This document shows positions 8,080-19,906 of a DNA stretch of 43,070 nt, piece after piece. The notes beneath the pieces were generated by a model. It ran no database searches. It was not told the DNA's origin and saw nothing but the letters and a program-made list of their open reading frames with translations. The stretch spans positions 1 through 43,070 of the forward strand of contig DASZVJ010000141.1 in assembly GCA_035547155.1 (NCBI GenBank), written 5' to 3'. Both the position numbers and the translations under genes were made by a program. Position 1 is the first letter of the stretch; every line of letters starts with the position of its first letter. The stretch comes from CAZNMF01 sp035547155. GTDB taxonomy: Bacteria; Acidobacteriota; Vicinamibacteria; Vicinamibacterales; SCN-69-37.

Positions 8080-8108
8080 TTGCCGGTGGCATGCGACCGG
8101 CGTAACAT
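8080..8108 (+). promoter_or_regulatory. possible dnaA promoter
   Basis: TTGCCG (8080-8085) and TAACAT (8103-8108) are spaced 17 nt on the plus strand, ending 55 nt before dnaA. Three short T runs immediately upstream (8055-8080) make the region AT-rich. The match is moderate and the gap of 429 bp could hold other start sites. Confidence 0.4.
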
Positions 8109-8163
8109 CGGTGACGCGGCGCCAGCCGCTTCTCGAAAATTGCGATTCCGGGGTTGATCACGC

Positions 8164-9528
8164 ATGACTTCCAGTGTCTGGGACGAGGTTCTCGCGCGCG
8201 TCGAGACCAAAGTCAACCGTTACAGCTATGACACGTGGTTTCGCGAGACATCCCTCGTCGCCGACCTGGGGAACAGCCTCAGGATTCGCGTCACCGACCC
8301 GACCGTCATCGAATGGCTGACGCGTAACTACGCGGTCATCCTGGACGAGGCGCTGACCGAAGTCGGCAGGCCCGGCGTGCGGCTCCTGTTCCAACCTGAC
8401 GGTCATGGCGGCCCTGCTAGCCGCCGGCCCGAGGCGCCCGCCGATCTCAGCAGCGAGGAACTCGCCGGCCCCGAGGTCTTCAACCCGGACGACAGCGAGA
8501 TCATCGCTGATGTCGGCGGATTGAGCCCGCGGTATTCGTTCGACACGTTCATCGTCGGCGCATCGAATCAGTTCGCACATGCCGCCTGCCGTGCGGTGGC
8601 TGAAGCCCCCTCGCGCTCCTACAATCCGCTGTTCCTGTACGGCGGCGTCGGTCTCGGCAAGACGCATCTCATGCACGCGATCGGGCACTACGTGCTCACG
8701 CAGAGCCCCGGCTTGAAGCTCACGTACATCTCGGCCGAGCGATTCATGAACGAGGTCGTCAACGCGATTCGGTACGATCGCATCCTCGACTTCCGCGAGC
8801 GCTATCGTGGCGTCGATGTCCTTCTCGTCGACGACGTCCAGTTCATCGTCGGCAAGGAGCGCACGCAGACGGAGTTCTTCCATACGTTCAACGCGCTGCA
8901 CGACGCGCAGAAGCAGATCGTGCTCAGCAGCGACTGCCCGCCGCACCAGATCAGCGAGCTCGAGGAACGGCTGCGAAGCCGCTTCGAGTGGGGCCTGATT
9001 GCCGACATCCAGCCGCCGGATCTCGAGACGAAAATCGCGATTTTGAAGCGAAAAGCCGACGCCGAAGGGGTGCCGCTGCCCGACGACGTCGCGCTGTACA
9101 TCGCCGGACGCATCAAGTCGAACATCCGCGAGCTGGAGGGATCGCTGATTCGCCTGCTGGCCTATGCGTCACTCACCGGGCGCGAGGTGTCGATGTCGCT
9201 CGTGCAGGAAGTGCTGCGCGACGTGCTCCCGGACAAGGAGCGCGCGGTGACGATCGACATGATTCAGAAGTTCGTCGCGGAGTACTACCAAATCCGTCTG
9301 AACGAGATCAAATCGAAGAACAACTCGAAGTCGATCGCCTTGCCGCGTCAGGTCGCGATGTATCTGTGCAAGTCCCTGACGTCGTCGTCGCTGCCTGAGA
9401 TTGGGAAGAGCTTCGGCGGCAAGCATCACTCGACGGTCATTCACTCCATCCGCAAGGTCGAGGAGATGCGCCAGCGCGACGCAGTTTTCAACAACCTCAT
9501 CAACACGCTGACCGAGTCGTTTCGCTAG
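8164..9528 (+). CDS. dnaA: chromosomal replication initiator protein DnaA
   Basis: 454 residues. DnaA binds DnaA boxes and opens oriC when ATP-bound. Domain I (1-80) starts MTSSVWDEVLARVE; a short linker domain II follows (80-120), then the AAA+ domain with Walker A GGVGLGKTH (160-168) and Walker B LVDDVQF (221-227). The C-terminal helix-turn-helix carries PRQVAMYLCKSLT and the signature GKHHSTVIHS that reads the box. It is flanked by DnaA-box clusters on both sides and divergent from rpmH. No strong SD precedes the ATG at 8164, but the N-terminus matches the family. Confidence 0.98.
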   Translation: MTSSVWDEVLARVETKVNRYSYDTWFRETSLVADLGNSLRIRVTDPTVIEWLTRNYAVILDEALTEVGRPGVRLLFQPDGHGGPASRRPEAPADLSSEELAGPEVFNPDDSEIIADVGGLSPRYSFDTFIVGASNQFAHAACRAVAEAPSRSYNPLFLYGGVGLGKTHLMHAIGHYVLTQSPGLKLTYISAERFMNEVVNAIRYDRILDFRERYRGVDVLLVDDVQFIVGKERTQTEFFHTFNALHDAQKQIVLSSDCPPHQISELEERLRSRFEWGLIADIQPPDLETKIAILKRKADAEGVPLPDDVALYIAGRIKSNIRELEGSLIRLLAYASLTGREVSMSLVQEVLRDVLPDKERAVTIDMIQKFVAEYYQIRLNEIKSKNNSKSIALPRQVAMYLCKSLTSSSLPEIGKSFGGKHHSTVIHSIRKVEEMRQRDAVFNNLINTLTESFR

Positions 9529-9841
9529 CAAAATCGGCTATCAGGCAGCATCGTCGTCGGGCATCCACAGAAGGCTCCTGTGGACGGCTGTGGATGACAG
9601 CGGATCACCCTGTTTTCCACACAATTCCTGCCGGTCCGGCGCGGCGGCGTCCACAGAGACGTGCACAAGATAAACGCCTGATATTTCTGGAGTTAGCCGC
9701 ACCAATTGCGGTATCCACAGGCCCTTATTCTTGTTATAATTCTTTGTCTTTCTGATCTTCCATCTGGGAACAGATCAATCCCCCTGATGGTGCTCCGACC
9801 AAGGCCCGCGGAACCGGGCATGTTGTGAGGTCGCCCTGCCT
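9529..9841. other. probable oriC, dnaA-dnaN intergenic region
   Basis: 313 bp with no gene. Six DnaA-box-like sites lie in 160 bp: GCATCCACA (9561-9569), TGTGGACGG (9579-9587), TGTGGATGA (9589-9597), TTTTCCACA (9613-9621), GCGTCCACA (9647-9655) and GTATCCACA (9711-9719), in both orientations. They are followed by the AT-rich stretch 9721-9755 (cttattcttgttataattct), a good candidate for the unwinding element. The position beside dnaA and dnaN, with gene direction changing at rpmH/dnaA, fits an origin. The second half (9756-9841) shows nothing else beyond the dnaN leader. Confidence 0.8.
9735..9740 (+). promoter_or_regulatory. -10 element, probable dnaN promoter
   Basis: A perfect TATAAT lies inside the AT-rich end of the probable oriC. 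No good -35 sits 16-18 nt upstream (TTGCGG at 9706 is too far), so it may need an activator, or be part of the unwinding element only. The leader to dnaN would be about 95 nt. Confidence 0.4.
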
Positions 9842-10948
9842 ATGGAACTGGTTGTCCGCAAGAGCGATTTGCTGAAGGAACTCTCTCTGTTGCAAGGCAT
9901 CGTCGAGCGGAAGAACACCATTCCGATTCTCGCCAACGTGCTGATCGACGCGGCGAAGGAGCACGTCTCGTTGCTCGCGACCGATCTCGATGTCGGCTTG
10001 CGCAGCCAGTGTGAGGCAACGGTGACGAAGCCGGGCGTGTTGACGCTGCCGGCGAAGAAGCTCTTCGAGATCGTCAGCGCGCTGCCCGACACGGAGATCC
10101 GGATCAACGAAGACAAGGGCGGCAAGAGCGTGACGATTGCGGCCGATCGCTTCGAGTCGCGCATGCAGACGTTGCCGGCGAGCGAGTTTCCGTCACCGCC
10201 CGACGACGGCGGTACCGTGGCAGCGTCGCTGCCGGCTGCGGCGTTGAAGCGGATGATCAACCAGACGAAGTTCGCGATCACGAGCGAGGACACGCGGTAC
10301 TTCCTCAACGGCGCGCAGTTGGTCTTGCAGCCGGACGCGATGAGCATGGTCGCGACGGATGGCCACCGGCTGGCGTTCGTGCGCGTGCACGAATCGCCTG
10401 GCAAGTCGGCCAAAGGAGAAGTCCTGCTGCCGCGCAAGACGTTGAACGAGATCGCGCGGTTGATCGACGGCGTCGAAAACATCGAGTTCTCGCAGGGCGA
10501 GAACCACCTGTTCTTCCGCGCCGGCAGCCGGCTGCTGATCTCGCGAAAGATCGACGCCAACTTTCCGGCGTACGAGCGCGTGATTCCGAAGGCGAACGAC
10601 AAGCGGATCGATTTCGATCGCGATCGGCTCGCGTCGGCTGTCAAGCGCGTGCGGCTGCTGTCGAACGAGCGCTCGAAGGCCGTGAAGTTCGTGATGGGCC
10701 GCGATCAGGTGGACATCACGTCCAGCACGCCGGAGCTCGGCGAGGCGCACGAAGTGCTGCCGGTCGACTACGGCGGCTCGACGATGCAGATCTGCTTCAA
10801 CGCGGACTACGTCGACAACTTTCTGAGCGCGGTCGAAACCGAGCAGGTGCAGCTCGAGTTCAAGGACGAGATGAGCCAGGCCGTGATGAAGCCGGTCGGC
10901 GCCGAGGGCTATGAATACACGTACGTGATCATGCCGATGCGTATCTGA
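9842..10948 (+). CDS. dnaN: DNA polymerase III sliding clamp (beta subunit)
   Basis: 368 residues, normal length. The dimer encircles DNA and tethers polymerase III and other partners. It begins MELVVRKSDLLKELSLLQGIVERKNTIPIL, has the three repeated clamp folds, and ends EYTYVIMPMRI, the typical C-terminus (family ending M.M.L/I). GAGG at 9827-9830 is a plausible SD with 11 nt spacing to the ATG. It follows the origin and precedes gyrB by 63 nt. Confidence 0.97.
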   Translation: MELVVRKSDLLKELSLLQGIVERKNTIPILANVLIDAAKEHVSLLATDLDVGLRSQCEATVTKPGVLTLPAKKLFEIVSALPDTEIRINEDKGGKSVTIAADRFESRMQTLPASEFPSPPDDGGTVAASLPAAALKRMINQTKFAITSEDTRYFLNGAQLVLQPDAMSMVATDGHRLAFVRVHESPGKSAKGEVLLPRKTLNEIARLIDGVENIEFSQGENHLFFRAGSRLLISRKIDANFPAYERVIPKANDKRIDFDRDRLASAVKRVRLLSNERSKAVKFVMGRDQVDITSSTPELGEAHEVLPVDYGGSTMQICFNADYVDNFLSAVETEQVQLEFKDEMSQAVMKPVGAEGYEYTYVIMPMRI

Positions 10949-10965
10949 TGAGCGCGATCAAGCCT

Positions 10966-10983
10966 GACTCCGCGCGCGGAGTC
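10966..10983. terminator. perfect 18-bp palindrome between dnaN and gyrB
   Basis: GACTCCGCG/CGCGGAGTC is self-complementary over 18 bp and lies 18 nt after the dnaN stop. As RNA it would form a stable 7-bp stem with a 4-nt loop. No T-tract follows, so it is at best a weak or factor-dependent terminator, or a processing or attenuation site ahead of gyrB. Confidence 0.35.
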
Positions 10984-11011
10984 CGATCGGTTCCACACGT
11001 TCCCAGAACCC

Positions 11012-13579
11012 ATGTCGAATACTGAGCTTCATAACACCGGCCGTGGCGATATCGCCGCGGCCGCCGGCGGCAGCGCTGACGACTACGGCGCGGACAAGAT
11101 CAAAGTTCTCGAAGGCCTTGAGGCGGTGCGCAAGCGGCCCGCGATGTACATCGGGTCCACCGGGCCGCAGGGGCTGCATCACCTGGTCTACGAGATCGTC
11201 GACAACTCGATCGACGAGGCGCTCGCGGGCTTCTGCAAGAACGTCAACGTCACGATCCACATCGACGGCTCGGTGACCGTCATCGACGACGGCCGCGGAA
11301 TCCCGGTCGACATGCATCCGAGCGGCAAGTCCGGCGCGGAACTGGTCATGACCGTGCTGCACGCCGGGGGCAAGTTCGAGAACTCCGCCTACAAAGTGTC
11401 AGGCGGTCTGCACGGCGTGGGTGCGTCGGTCGTCAACGCGTTGTCTGAATGGCTCGAGCTGGAGATCTGGCGCAGCGGGCACGTCCATCAGCAGCGTTAT
11501 CAGCGCGGCACGCCAACCGGCGATCTCTACATCACGGGCACGACGGAAAAGCGCGGCACGAAGATCACGTTCAAGCCGGACACCGAGATCTTCGAGAGCG
11601 TCGACTTCAGCTTCGAGACGCTGTCGCAGCGGCTGCGCGAGCTGGCGTTCCTCAATGCCGGCGTGACGATCACGATCGAAGACGAGCGTGACGGCAAGCG
11701 CCATCAGTTCTTCTACGAAGGCGGCATCCGCGAATTCGTCGAGTACCTGAACAAGAACAAGACCGCCGTCAACGACAAGCCGATCTACATGTCCGGCGAG
11801 CGCGACATGATCACGGTCGAGATCGCGCTGCAGTGGAACGACAGCTACAGCGAGCTGACGTACACCTTCGCGAACAACATCAACACGGTCGAAGGCGGCA
11901 CGCACCTGTCGGGCTTCCGCGCGGCGCTCACGCGGACGATCAATCACTACGCGTCGCGCAACAACCTCTCCGACAAGCTGTCCGACAGCGTGAGCGGCGA
12001 CGACGTGCGCGAAGGGATGACGGCGGTGATCTCCGTCAAGATCCCGCAGCCACAGTTCGAAGGACAGACGAAGACGAAGCTCGGCAACACCGAGGTCAAG
12101 GGCATCGTCGAGAACATCGTCAACGATCGGCTTGGTGCCTTCCTCGAGGAGAACCCCGCGATCTCCAAGAAGATCATCGCTAAAGCCGTCGACGCCGCGC
12201 TGGCGCGTGAAGCGGCTCGGAAGGCGCGCGATCTCGTGCGGCGTAAGGGCGCGCTCGACAACACGGCGCTGCCGGGCAAGCTCGCGGATTGCCAGGAACG
12301 CGATCCCGCGCAGAGCGAGCTCTACATCGTCGAGGGCGAGTCCGCAGGTGGGTCGGCGAAACAGGGACGCGATCGCCGCTTCCAGGCGGTGCTGCCCATC
12401 AAGGGCAAGATCCTCAACGTCGAGAAGGCTCGCTTCGACAAGATGCTGAGCCACGAAGAGATCCGCACGCTGATCGCGGCGCTGGGCTGCGGCATCGGAT
12501 CCGACGAGTTCGATCCGGCGAAGCTGCGGTATCACCGCGTGATCATCATGACCGACGCGGACGTCGACGGGTCGCACATCCGCACGCTGCTGCTGACGTT
12601 CTTCTACCGGCAGATGCGCGATCTCGTCGATCGCGGCCACATCTACATCGCGCAGCCGCCGCTGTTCCGCGCCAAGCGCGGCCGGCAGGAGACGTTCATC
12701 AAGGACGAGCGCGATCTGGAAACATTCCTGATCGCGCGTGCGGCCGAGTCGCGCACGCTCGTGCTCGGCACGGGACAGGAGATTGCCGGGCCGGAGCTCG
12801 AGCGCCGGCTCGAGAAGCTGATGACGTTCCGCAAGCTGCTGCAGGTCGTCGAGCGCCGAGGTCCGAGCCGGCGGGCGATTCTGGCGCTGCTCGAGGGCGA
12901 AGCCGGCGACAAGACGTTCTGGGCGAACCGCAGCGCCGTGGAGGCGTTGGCTGGACATCTGACGATTGGCGACGTGCAGGCGTCGATTGTCGAAGACGCC
13001 GAGCACCAGGCGTACGCAGTCATTGTCGAAGATCGGTCTGCCGGCTATCCGCGAAAGCATCGTCTCGATCTCGACTTCGTGACGACCGGCGAGTTCCGCA
13101 CGCTCTCGACGGCGTATCAGGACGTCCGCGATTTGATGATGGGCGCCGTGACGATTCGTACGGCGGCCGCCGCCGCGACCGACGACGCGGACGACAAGGA
13201 CGAGGCGATCACCGACGAAGCCGCCGCCGGCACTGCGGCTCCTGGTGCGGCGGCTCCCGCGGCCGACGAGATCGCGAAATCGAAGAAGGCCCGTGAGGCC
13301 GATCGGCACGTCGAATCGCTCGACGACCTCGTCGAGTACTTCGTCGCGGCCGGCCGACGCGGCCTCGCCGTCAATCGCTATAAGGGCCTCGGCGAGATGA
13401 ATCCCGACACGCTCTGGGACACGACGATGGACCCGCAGAAGCGCACGCTGCTGCAGGTGCGCGCGGAAGATCACACGGAAGCGGACCTGATGTTCACGAC
13501 GCTCATGGGCGATCAGGTCGAGCCGCGCCGCAAGTTCATCGAAGACAACGCGCTCGACGTGAAGAATCTCGACATCTGA
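11012..13579 (+). CDS. gyrB: DNA gyrase subunit B
   Basis: 855 residues, the ATPase subunit that powers negative supercoiling. The GHKL domain shows EIVDNSIDEA (61-70), DDGRGIPV (92-99) and GGLHGVGASV (131-140); the TOPRIM domain shows EGESAGGSA (from 441) and DADVDGSH (515-522); the C-terminus has YKGLGEM near 791. Between about 570 and 775 there is an insertion like that of proteobacterial GyrB, ending in an Ala/Asp-rich low-complexity run (TAAAAATDDADDKDEA and AAAGTAAPGAAAPAADE). The gap to gyrA is 3 nt, so the two are cotranscribed. ATG 11012 follows a weak SD. Confidence 0.97.
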   Translation: MSNTELHNTGRGDIAAAAGGSADDYGADKIKVLEGLEAVRKRPAMYIGSTGPQGLHHLVYEIVDNSIDEALAGFCKNVNVTIHIDGSVTVIDDGRGIPVDMHPSGKSGAELVMTVLHAGGKFENSAYKVSGGLHGVGASVVNALSEWLELEIWRSGHVHQQRYQRGTPTGDLYITGTTEKRGTKITFKPDTEIFESVDFSFETLSQRLRELAFLNAGVTITIEDERDGKRHQFFYEGGIREFVEYLNKNKTAVNDKPIYMSGERDMITVEIALQWNDSYSELTYTFANNINTVEGGTHLSGFRAALTRTINHYASRNNLSDKLSDSVSGDDVREGMTAVISVKIPQPQFEGQTKTKLGNTEVKGIVENIVNDRLGAFLEENPAISKKIIAKAVDAALAREAARKARDLVRRKGALDNTALPGKLADCQERDPAQSELYIVEGESAGGSAKQGRDRRFQAVLPIKGKILNVEKARFDKMLSHEEIRTLIAALGCGIGSDEFDPAKLRYHRVIIMTDADVDGSHIRTLLLTFFYRQMRDLVDRGHIYIAQPPLFRAKRGRQETFIKDERDLETFLIARAAESRTLVLGTGQEIAGPELERRLEKLMTFRKLLQVVERRGPSRRAILALLEGEAGDKTFWANRSAVEALAGHLTIGDVQASIVEDAEHQAYAVIVEDRSAGYPRKHRLDLDFVTTGEFRTLSTAYQDVRDLMMGAVTIRTAAAAATDDADDKDEAITDEAAAGTAAPGAAAPAADEIAKSKKAREADRHVESLDDLVEYFVAAGRRGLAVNRYKGLGEMNPDTLWDTTMDPQKRTLLQVRAEDHTEADLMFTTLMGDQVEPRRKFIEDNALDVKNLDI

Positions 13580-13582
13580 CGC

Positions 13583-16078
<2,496 letters not shown>

Positions 16079-16087
16079 CGAAACGTT

Positions 16088-18349
16088 CTACGCGGGCTCG
16101 AGGCCCGCGAACCGCGCGAGCAGCTTCTTCGTGCCGACGCTGGGGAAGCGCACGGTGACTTTGTAGTCGTCGCCGTGATCTTCGACGTCGACGACCGTTC
16201 CCACGCCGAATTGCCGATGGCGGACGCGCATGCCCGCGCGCACGCCTGACGCCGACTGGTCCTCGTGCTCGTACGAGAATCCGCGGCTCTCTTCCCGCCC
16301 GCGCGACGCGCCCCGATGCGCGTACGGGTTGCGCAGGTCGTAGGACGGCTGCTGCCAGCGTGGTGCCGGCGCGGCCGACTCCACGCGCTTGACGAGCTCG
16401 GCGGGCACTTCGTCGAGGAACCGGGACGGCTCCGTCGGCTGATACTCGCCGAACACGCGACGCCGCGCGGCACCCGTCAAGACGAGACGCTCCCGGGCGC
16501 GTGTGATGCAGACGTAGAAAATGCGGCGCTCTTCTTCGACGTCGTCTTCGTCCTCGACAGAGCGCGCGTGCGGGAACAGACCTTCTTCCATGCCCGCGAC
16601 GATGACGATGGGGAACTCGAGGCCTTTGGCTGCGTGCATGGACATCAGCCAGACGCGCGCGTCGTTGGCGCCGTCCGCCTCGTCGGCTTCCGACAGCAGT
16701 GACAGACGATCGACGAAGCCGCCGAGCGACGCCTCCGGATCGCGAAGCTCGTATTCGCGCGCGGCCGACACGAGCTCGATGAGGTTCTCGATGCGCGCTT
16801 CGGCTTCCTCGCTCCGTTCGTCGCGAAGCGCCTGCAGATAGCCCGTCCGCTCCAGCATCTGCGTGATCGTCGTCGACACCGTTGCAGTCGCGGCGTCGCT
16901 TGCCAGCGACGCGATGAGATCGCGAAACGTCTTGACCGCCGTCGCCGATCGCGTCGGCAGCAATCGTCGATCGACCGCGTGCACGAGGCGCGTCCACAGG
17001 GAGCGCGCTGACGCGACGGGCTGCAGACCGGCCGTCAGCAGTGGAATGTCCGCCTCACCGTCCGAGAGCTCGACCCGTTCGAGCGTGTCGAGCACCGTCT
17101 TGCCGATGCCGCGCGCCGGCGTGTTGATCACGCGCCGCAGGCTGACGTCGTCGTGCGGGTTGATGACGAGGCGGAGATACGCGAGCGCGTCCTTGATTTC
17201 CTTGCGTTCGTAGAACCGGACGCCGCCGATGATGCGGTACGCGACGGCCTCGCGCATCAGCGCGTCTTCGATCGCGCGTGACTGCGCGTTCGTGCGGTAG
17301 AGCACGGCGACCATGCGCGTCGGATCGGCACGGTGCGCATCGCGGATCGCGCGCGTGATGAAATCCGCCTCTTCGATCTCGTCGTTCGCGCGCACGTAGA
17401 GGATCGGATCGCCGCCCTTGTGATCCGTCCACAGACGCTTGTCCTTGCGGTTGCGGTTGTGCCGGATCACCGCCGACGCCGCGTCGAGGATGACCTGCGT
17501 CGACCGGTAGTTCTGCTCGAGCTTGACGATGTGCGCGTCGGGGAAGTCGCGCTCGAAATCGAGGATGTTGCGCAGGTCCGCGCCGCGCCACTTGTAGATC
17601 GACTGGTCCGGATCGCCGACGACGCAGAGGTTGCGATGGATCTCGGCGAGCCGGCGGATCAGGATGTACTGCGGCCGGTTCGTGTCCTGATACTCGTCGA
17701 CGAGGATGTACCGGAAGCGTTGCGCGTACGTCTCGCGCACGCGCTCGCTCGTCTCGACGAGCTCGACGGTCTTGAGCAGGAGGTCGTCGAAATCGAGCGC
17801 ACCGGCGTCTGAGAGCGAGCGCAGATAGGCCTCGTAGACGCGGCTGATCTGCTGGTCGCGCAGGCTCCAGCCCGACGTGCGCAGCGTCTCCGGCGTCTCC
17901 ATCCGGTTCTTGGCCTGGCTGATCCGCGACAGCGCCGCACGAGGCTGGATGAACTTCTCGTCGACGTTCAGCTCCTTCATCGCGCGTTTGACGACGGCGA
18001 GCTGATCGGAGGAGTCGTAGATGACGAAGTCGCGCGACAGGCCGAGCGCGGGCGCCTCGCGGCGCAGCAGGCGCGCGCATAGCGAGTGGAACGTCGACAG
18101 CCAGATCTGACGGCAGTCGCCCTCGAGCACGCGCTCGATGCGCTCGCGCATCTCCTCGGCAGCCTTGTTGGTGAACGTGACGGCCAGCACTTCGCCGGGC
18201 TGCGCGAGCTGCGCGGCGATGATGTAGGCCATGCGGTAGGTGATGACGCGCGTCTTGCCCGATCCGGCGCCGGCCAGGATCAGCAGCGGGCCTTCGGTGT
18301 GCAGGACCGCGTCGCGTTGAGCGGGATTGAGTGACGAAAGGAAGTCCAC
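16088..18349 (-). CDS. pcrA: ATP-dependent DNA helicase PcrA/UvrD
   Basis: About 753 residues. A superfamily 1A 3'-5' helicase for nucleotide excision and mismatch repair and for clearing replication blocks. It begins DFLSSLNPAQRDAVLHTEG with the Q motif, then Walker A AGAGSGKTR (26-34), motif II VDEYQDTN, the motif V/VI region (LMSMHAAKGLEFP, CITRARERL), and a C-terminal Tudor-like tail (GVGTVVDVEDHGDDYKVTV) typical of PcrA. The start is uncertain: TTG at 18358 or GTG at 18349; the GTG gives the familiar MDFLS start. It converges on gyrA. Confidence 0.94.
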   Translation of the reverse strand: MDFLSSLNPAQRDAVLHTEGPLLILAGAGSGKTRVITYRMAYIIAAQLAQPGEVLAVTFTNKAAEEMRERIERVLEGDCRQIWLSTFHSLCARLLRREAPALGLSRDFVIYDSSDQLAVVKRAMKELNVDEKFIQPRAALSRISQAKNRMETPETLRTSGWSLRDQQISRVYEAYLRSLSDAGALDFDDLLLKTVELVETSERVRETYAQRFRYILVDEYQDTNRPQYILIRRLAEIHRNLCVVGDPDQSIYKWRGADLRNILDFERDFPDAHIVKLEQNYRSTQVILDAASAVIRHNRNRKDKRLWTDHKGGDPILYVRANDEIEEADFITRAIRDAHRADPTRMVAVLYRTNAQSRAIEDALMREAVAYRIIGGVRFYERKEIKDALAYLRLVINPHDDVSLRRVINTPARGIGKTVLDTLERVELSDGEADIPLLTAGLQPVASARSLWTRLVHAVDRRLLPTRSATAVKTFRDLIASLASDAATATVSTTITQMLERTGYLQALRDERSEEAEARIENLIELVSAAREYELRDPEASLGGFVDRLSLLSEADEADGANDARVWLMSMHAAKGLEFPIVIVAGMEEGLFPHARSVEDEDDVEEERRIFYVCITRARERLVLTGAARRRVFGEYQPTEPSRFLDEVPAELVKRVESAAPAPRWQQPSYDLRNPYAHRGASRGREESRGFSYEHEDQSASGVRAGMRVRHRQFGVGTVVDVEDHGDDYKVTVRFPSVGTKKLLARFAGLEPA

Positions 18350-18455
18350 GGGAATCAACTAATCACGACATTCTATTGGACGCCGCGCACGCGTCGTCGC
18401 AAGATACGCGCAGGGCGCGCGGAATCGTGCGGCCTGATAGGATTGAGGTTTAGCC

Positions 18456-19877
18456 ATGGCTCGAACCCTCTTTCAGAAAGTCTGGGACGCGCACACCGTG
18501 CGCACGCTCCCCAACGGCCAGACCCAGCTCTACATCGGCCTTCACCTCGTCCACGAAGTGACGAGCCCGCAGGCATTCGCCGAATTGCGCGAGCGCGGCT
18601 GGACGGTCCGCGCGCCGCAGCGCACGTTCGCGACGATCGATCACATCGTGCCGACGCGCGCGCAGGCGCGGCCGTTCGCCGACGTGATGGCCGAGAGCAT
18701 GACGGAGGCGCTGGAGCGCAACTGCCGCGACTACGGCATCCAGTTCTTCGATCTCGCCAGCGGATCGCAGGGCATCGTGCACGTCATCGGTCCGGAGATG
18801 GGCCTGACGCAGCCGGGCATGACGATCGCGTGCGGCGACAGCCACACGTCGACGCACGGCGCATTCGGCGCCATCGCGTTCGGCATCGGCACGTCGCAGG
18901 TGCGCGACGTCCTCGCGTCGCAGTGCCTCGCGCTCTCGCCGCTCAAGGTGCGGCGCATCGAGGTCAACGGCACGCTCAAGCCGCGCGTCTACGCGAAGGA
19001 CGTGATCCTGACGATCATCGGCCGGCTCGGCGTGAAGGGCGGCACGGGCTACGCGTACGAGTACGCGGGCGACGTCTTCGACCGCATGACGATGGACGAG
19101 CGCATGACCGTCTGCAACATGTCGATCGAAGGCGGCGCGCGCGTCGGCTACGTCAATCCGGACGACACGACGTTCGAGTTCCTGCGTGGCCGCCGCTTCG
19201 CACCGTCCGGCGCTGCGTTCGACAAGGCCGTGGCGTGGTGGCGAGGCATGGCGTCCGACGCGGGCGCACCATACGACGATGTCATCCGATTGCAGGGCGA
19301 AGACATCGCGCCGACGGTGACGTGGGGCATCAATCCCGGCCAGTCCGTCGGCGTTGGCGCCCGGCTGCCGACGCCGGACGACGTCACCACGCCCGAGCGG
19401 GCGGGACTCGCCGAGGCGCTCGATTTCATGGGCTTCCAGCCCGGACAGCCGATCGCCGGCACGCGCGTCGACGTCGCGTTCATCGGCTCGTGCACGAACG
19501 GCCGCCTTTCCGATCTTCGTGAAGCGGCGCACGTTGTCGCTGGCCATCGCGTGGCGTCGCACGTGCGTGCGCTCGTCGTGCCGGGATCGCAGAAGGTCGC
19601 CGTGGCCGCCGAGAAGGAAGGGCTCGATCAGATCTTCCGCGACGCGGGCTTCGAATGGCGCGGTGCGGGTTGCTCGATGTGCCTCGCGATGAATCCCGAT
19701 CGCCTCGAAGGCCGGGAGGTCTGCGCCTCATCGTCGAACCGTAATTTCAAGGGCCGGCAGGGCAGTCCGACGGGCCGGACGCTGCTGATGAGTCCCGCGA
19801 TGGTCGCGGCGGCCGCAGTTGCCGGCGAAGTCGTCGACATCCGGTCGTTCCCGATCAACGAGCCCGCGGCGGTCTGA
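18456..19877 (+). CDS. leuC: 3-isopropylmalate dehydratase large subunit
   Basis: 473 residues. With LeuD it isomerises 2- to 3-isopropylmalate in leucine synthesis. The aconitase-fold marks are all present: TIDHIVPT, the GDSHTSTHGAFG motif, and the 4Fe-4S ligands Cys346 (GSCTNGR), Cys406 and Cys409 (GCSMC), with CLAMNPD and SSNRNFKGRQG near the end. The ATG is preceded by GAGG at 8-nt spacing. leuD follows 29 nt downstream. It is divergent from pcrA. Confidence 0.97.
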   Translation: MARTLFQKVWDAHTVRTLPNGQTQLYIGLHLVHEVTSPQAFAELRERGWTVRAPQRTFATIDHIVPTRAQARPFADVMAESMTEALERNCRDYGIQFFDLASGSQGIVHVIGPEMGLTQPGMTIACGDSHTSTHGAFGAIAFGIGTSQVRDVLASQCLALSPLKVRRIEVNGTLKPRVYAKDVILTIIGRLGVKGGTGYAYEYAGDVFDRMTMDERMTVCNMSIEGGARVGYVNPDDTTFEFLRGRRFAPSGAAFDKAVAWWRGMASDAGAPYDDVIRLQGEDIAPTVTWGINPGQSVGVGARLPTPDDVTTPERAGLAEALDFMGFQPGQPIAGTRVDVAFIGSCTNGRLSDLREAAHVVAGHRVASHVRALVVPGSQKVAVAAEKEGLDQIFRDAGFEWRGAGCSMCLAMNPDRLEGREVCASSSNRNFKGRQGSPTGRTLLMSPAMVAAAAVAGEVVDIRSFPINEPAAV

Positions 19878-19906
19878 CGCGCCTTCAGGAAGCGAGACAT
19901 CGAGCC

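Noticed and set aside
8050..8085. Three T runs upstream of dnaA as terminators or short tandem repeats
   Set aside because: No stem precedes them; spacing and sequence differ between copies. They probably just raise AT content near the promoter.
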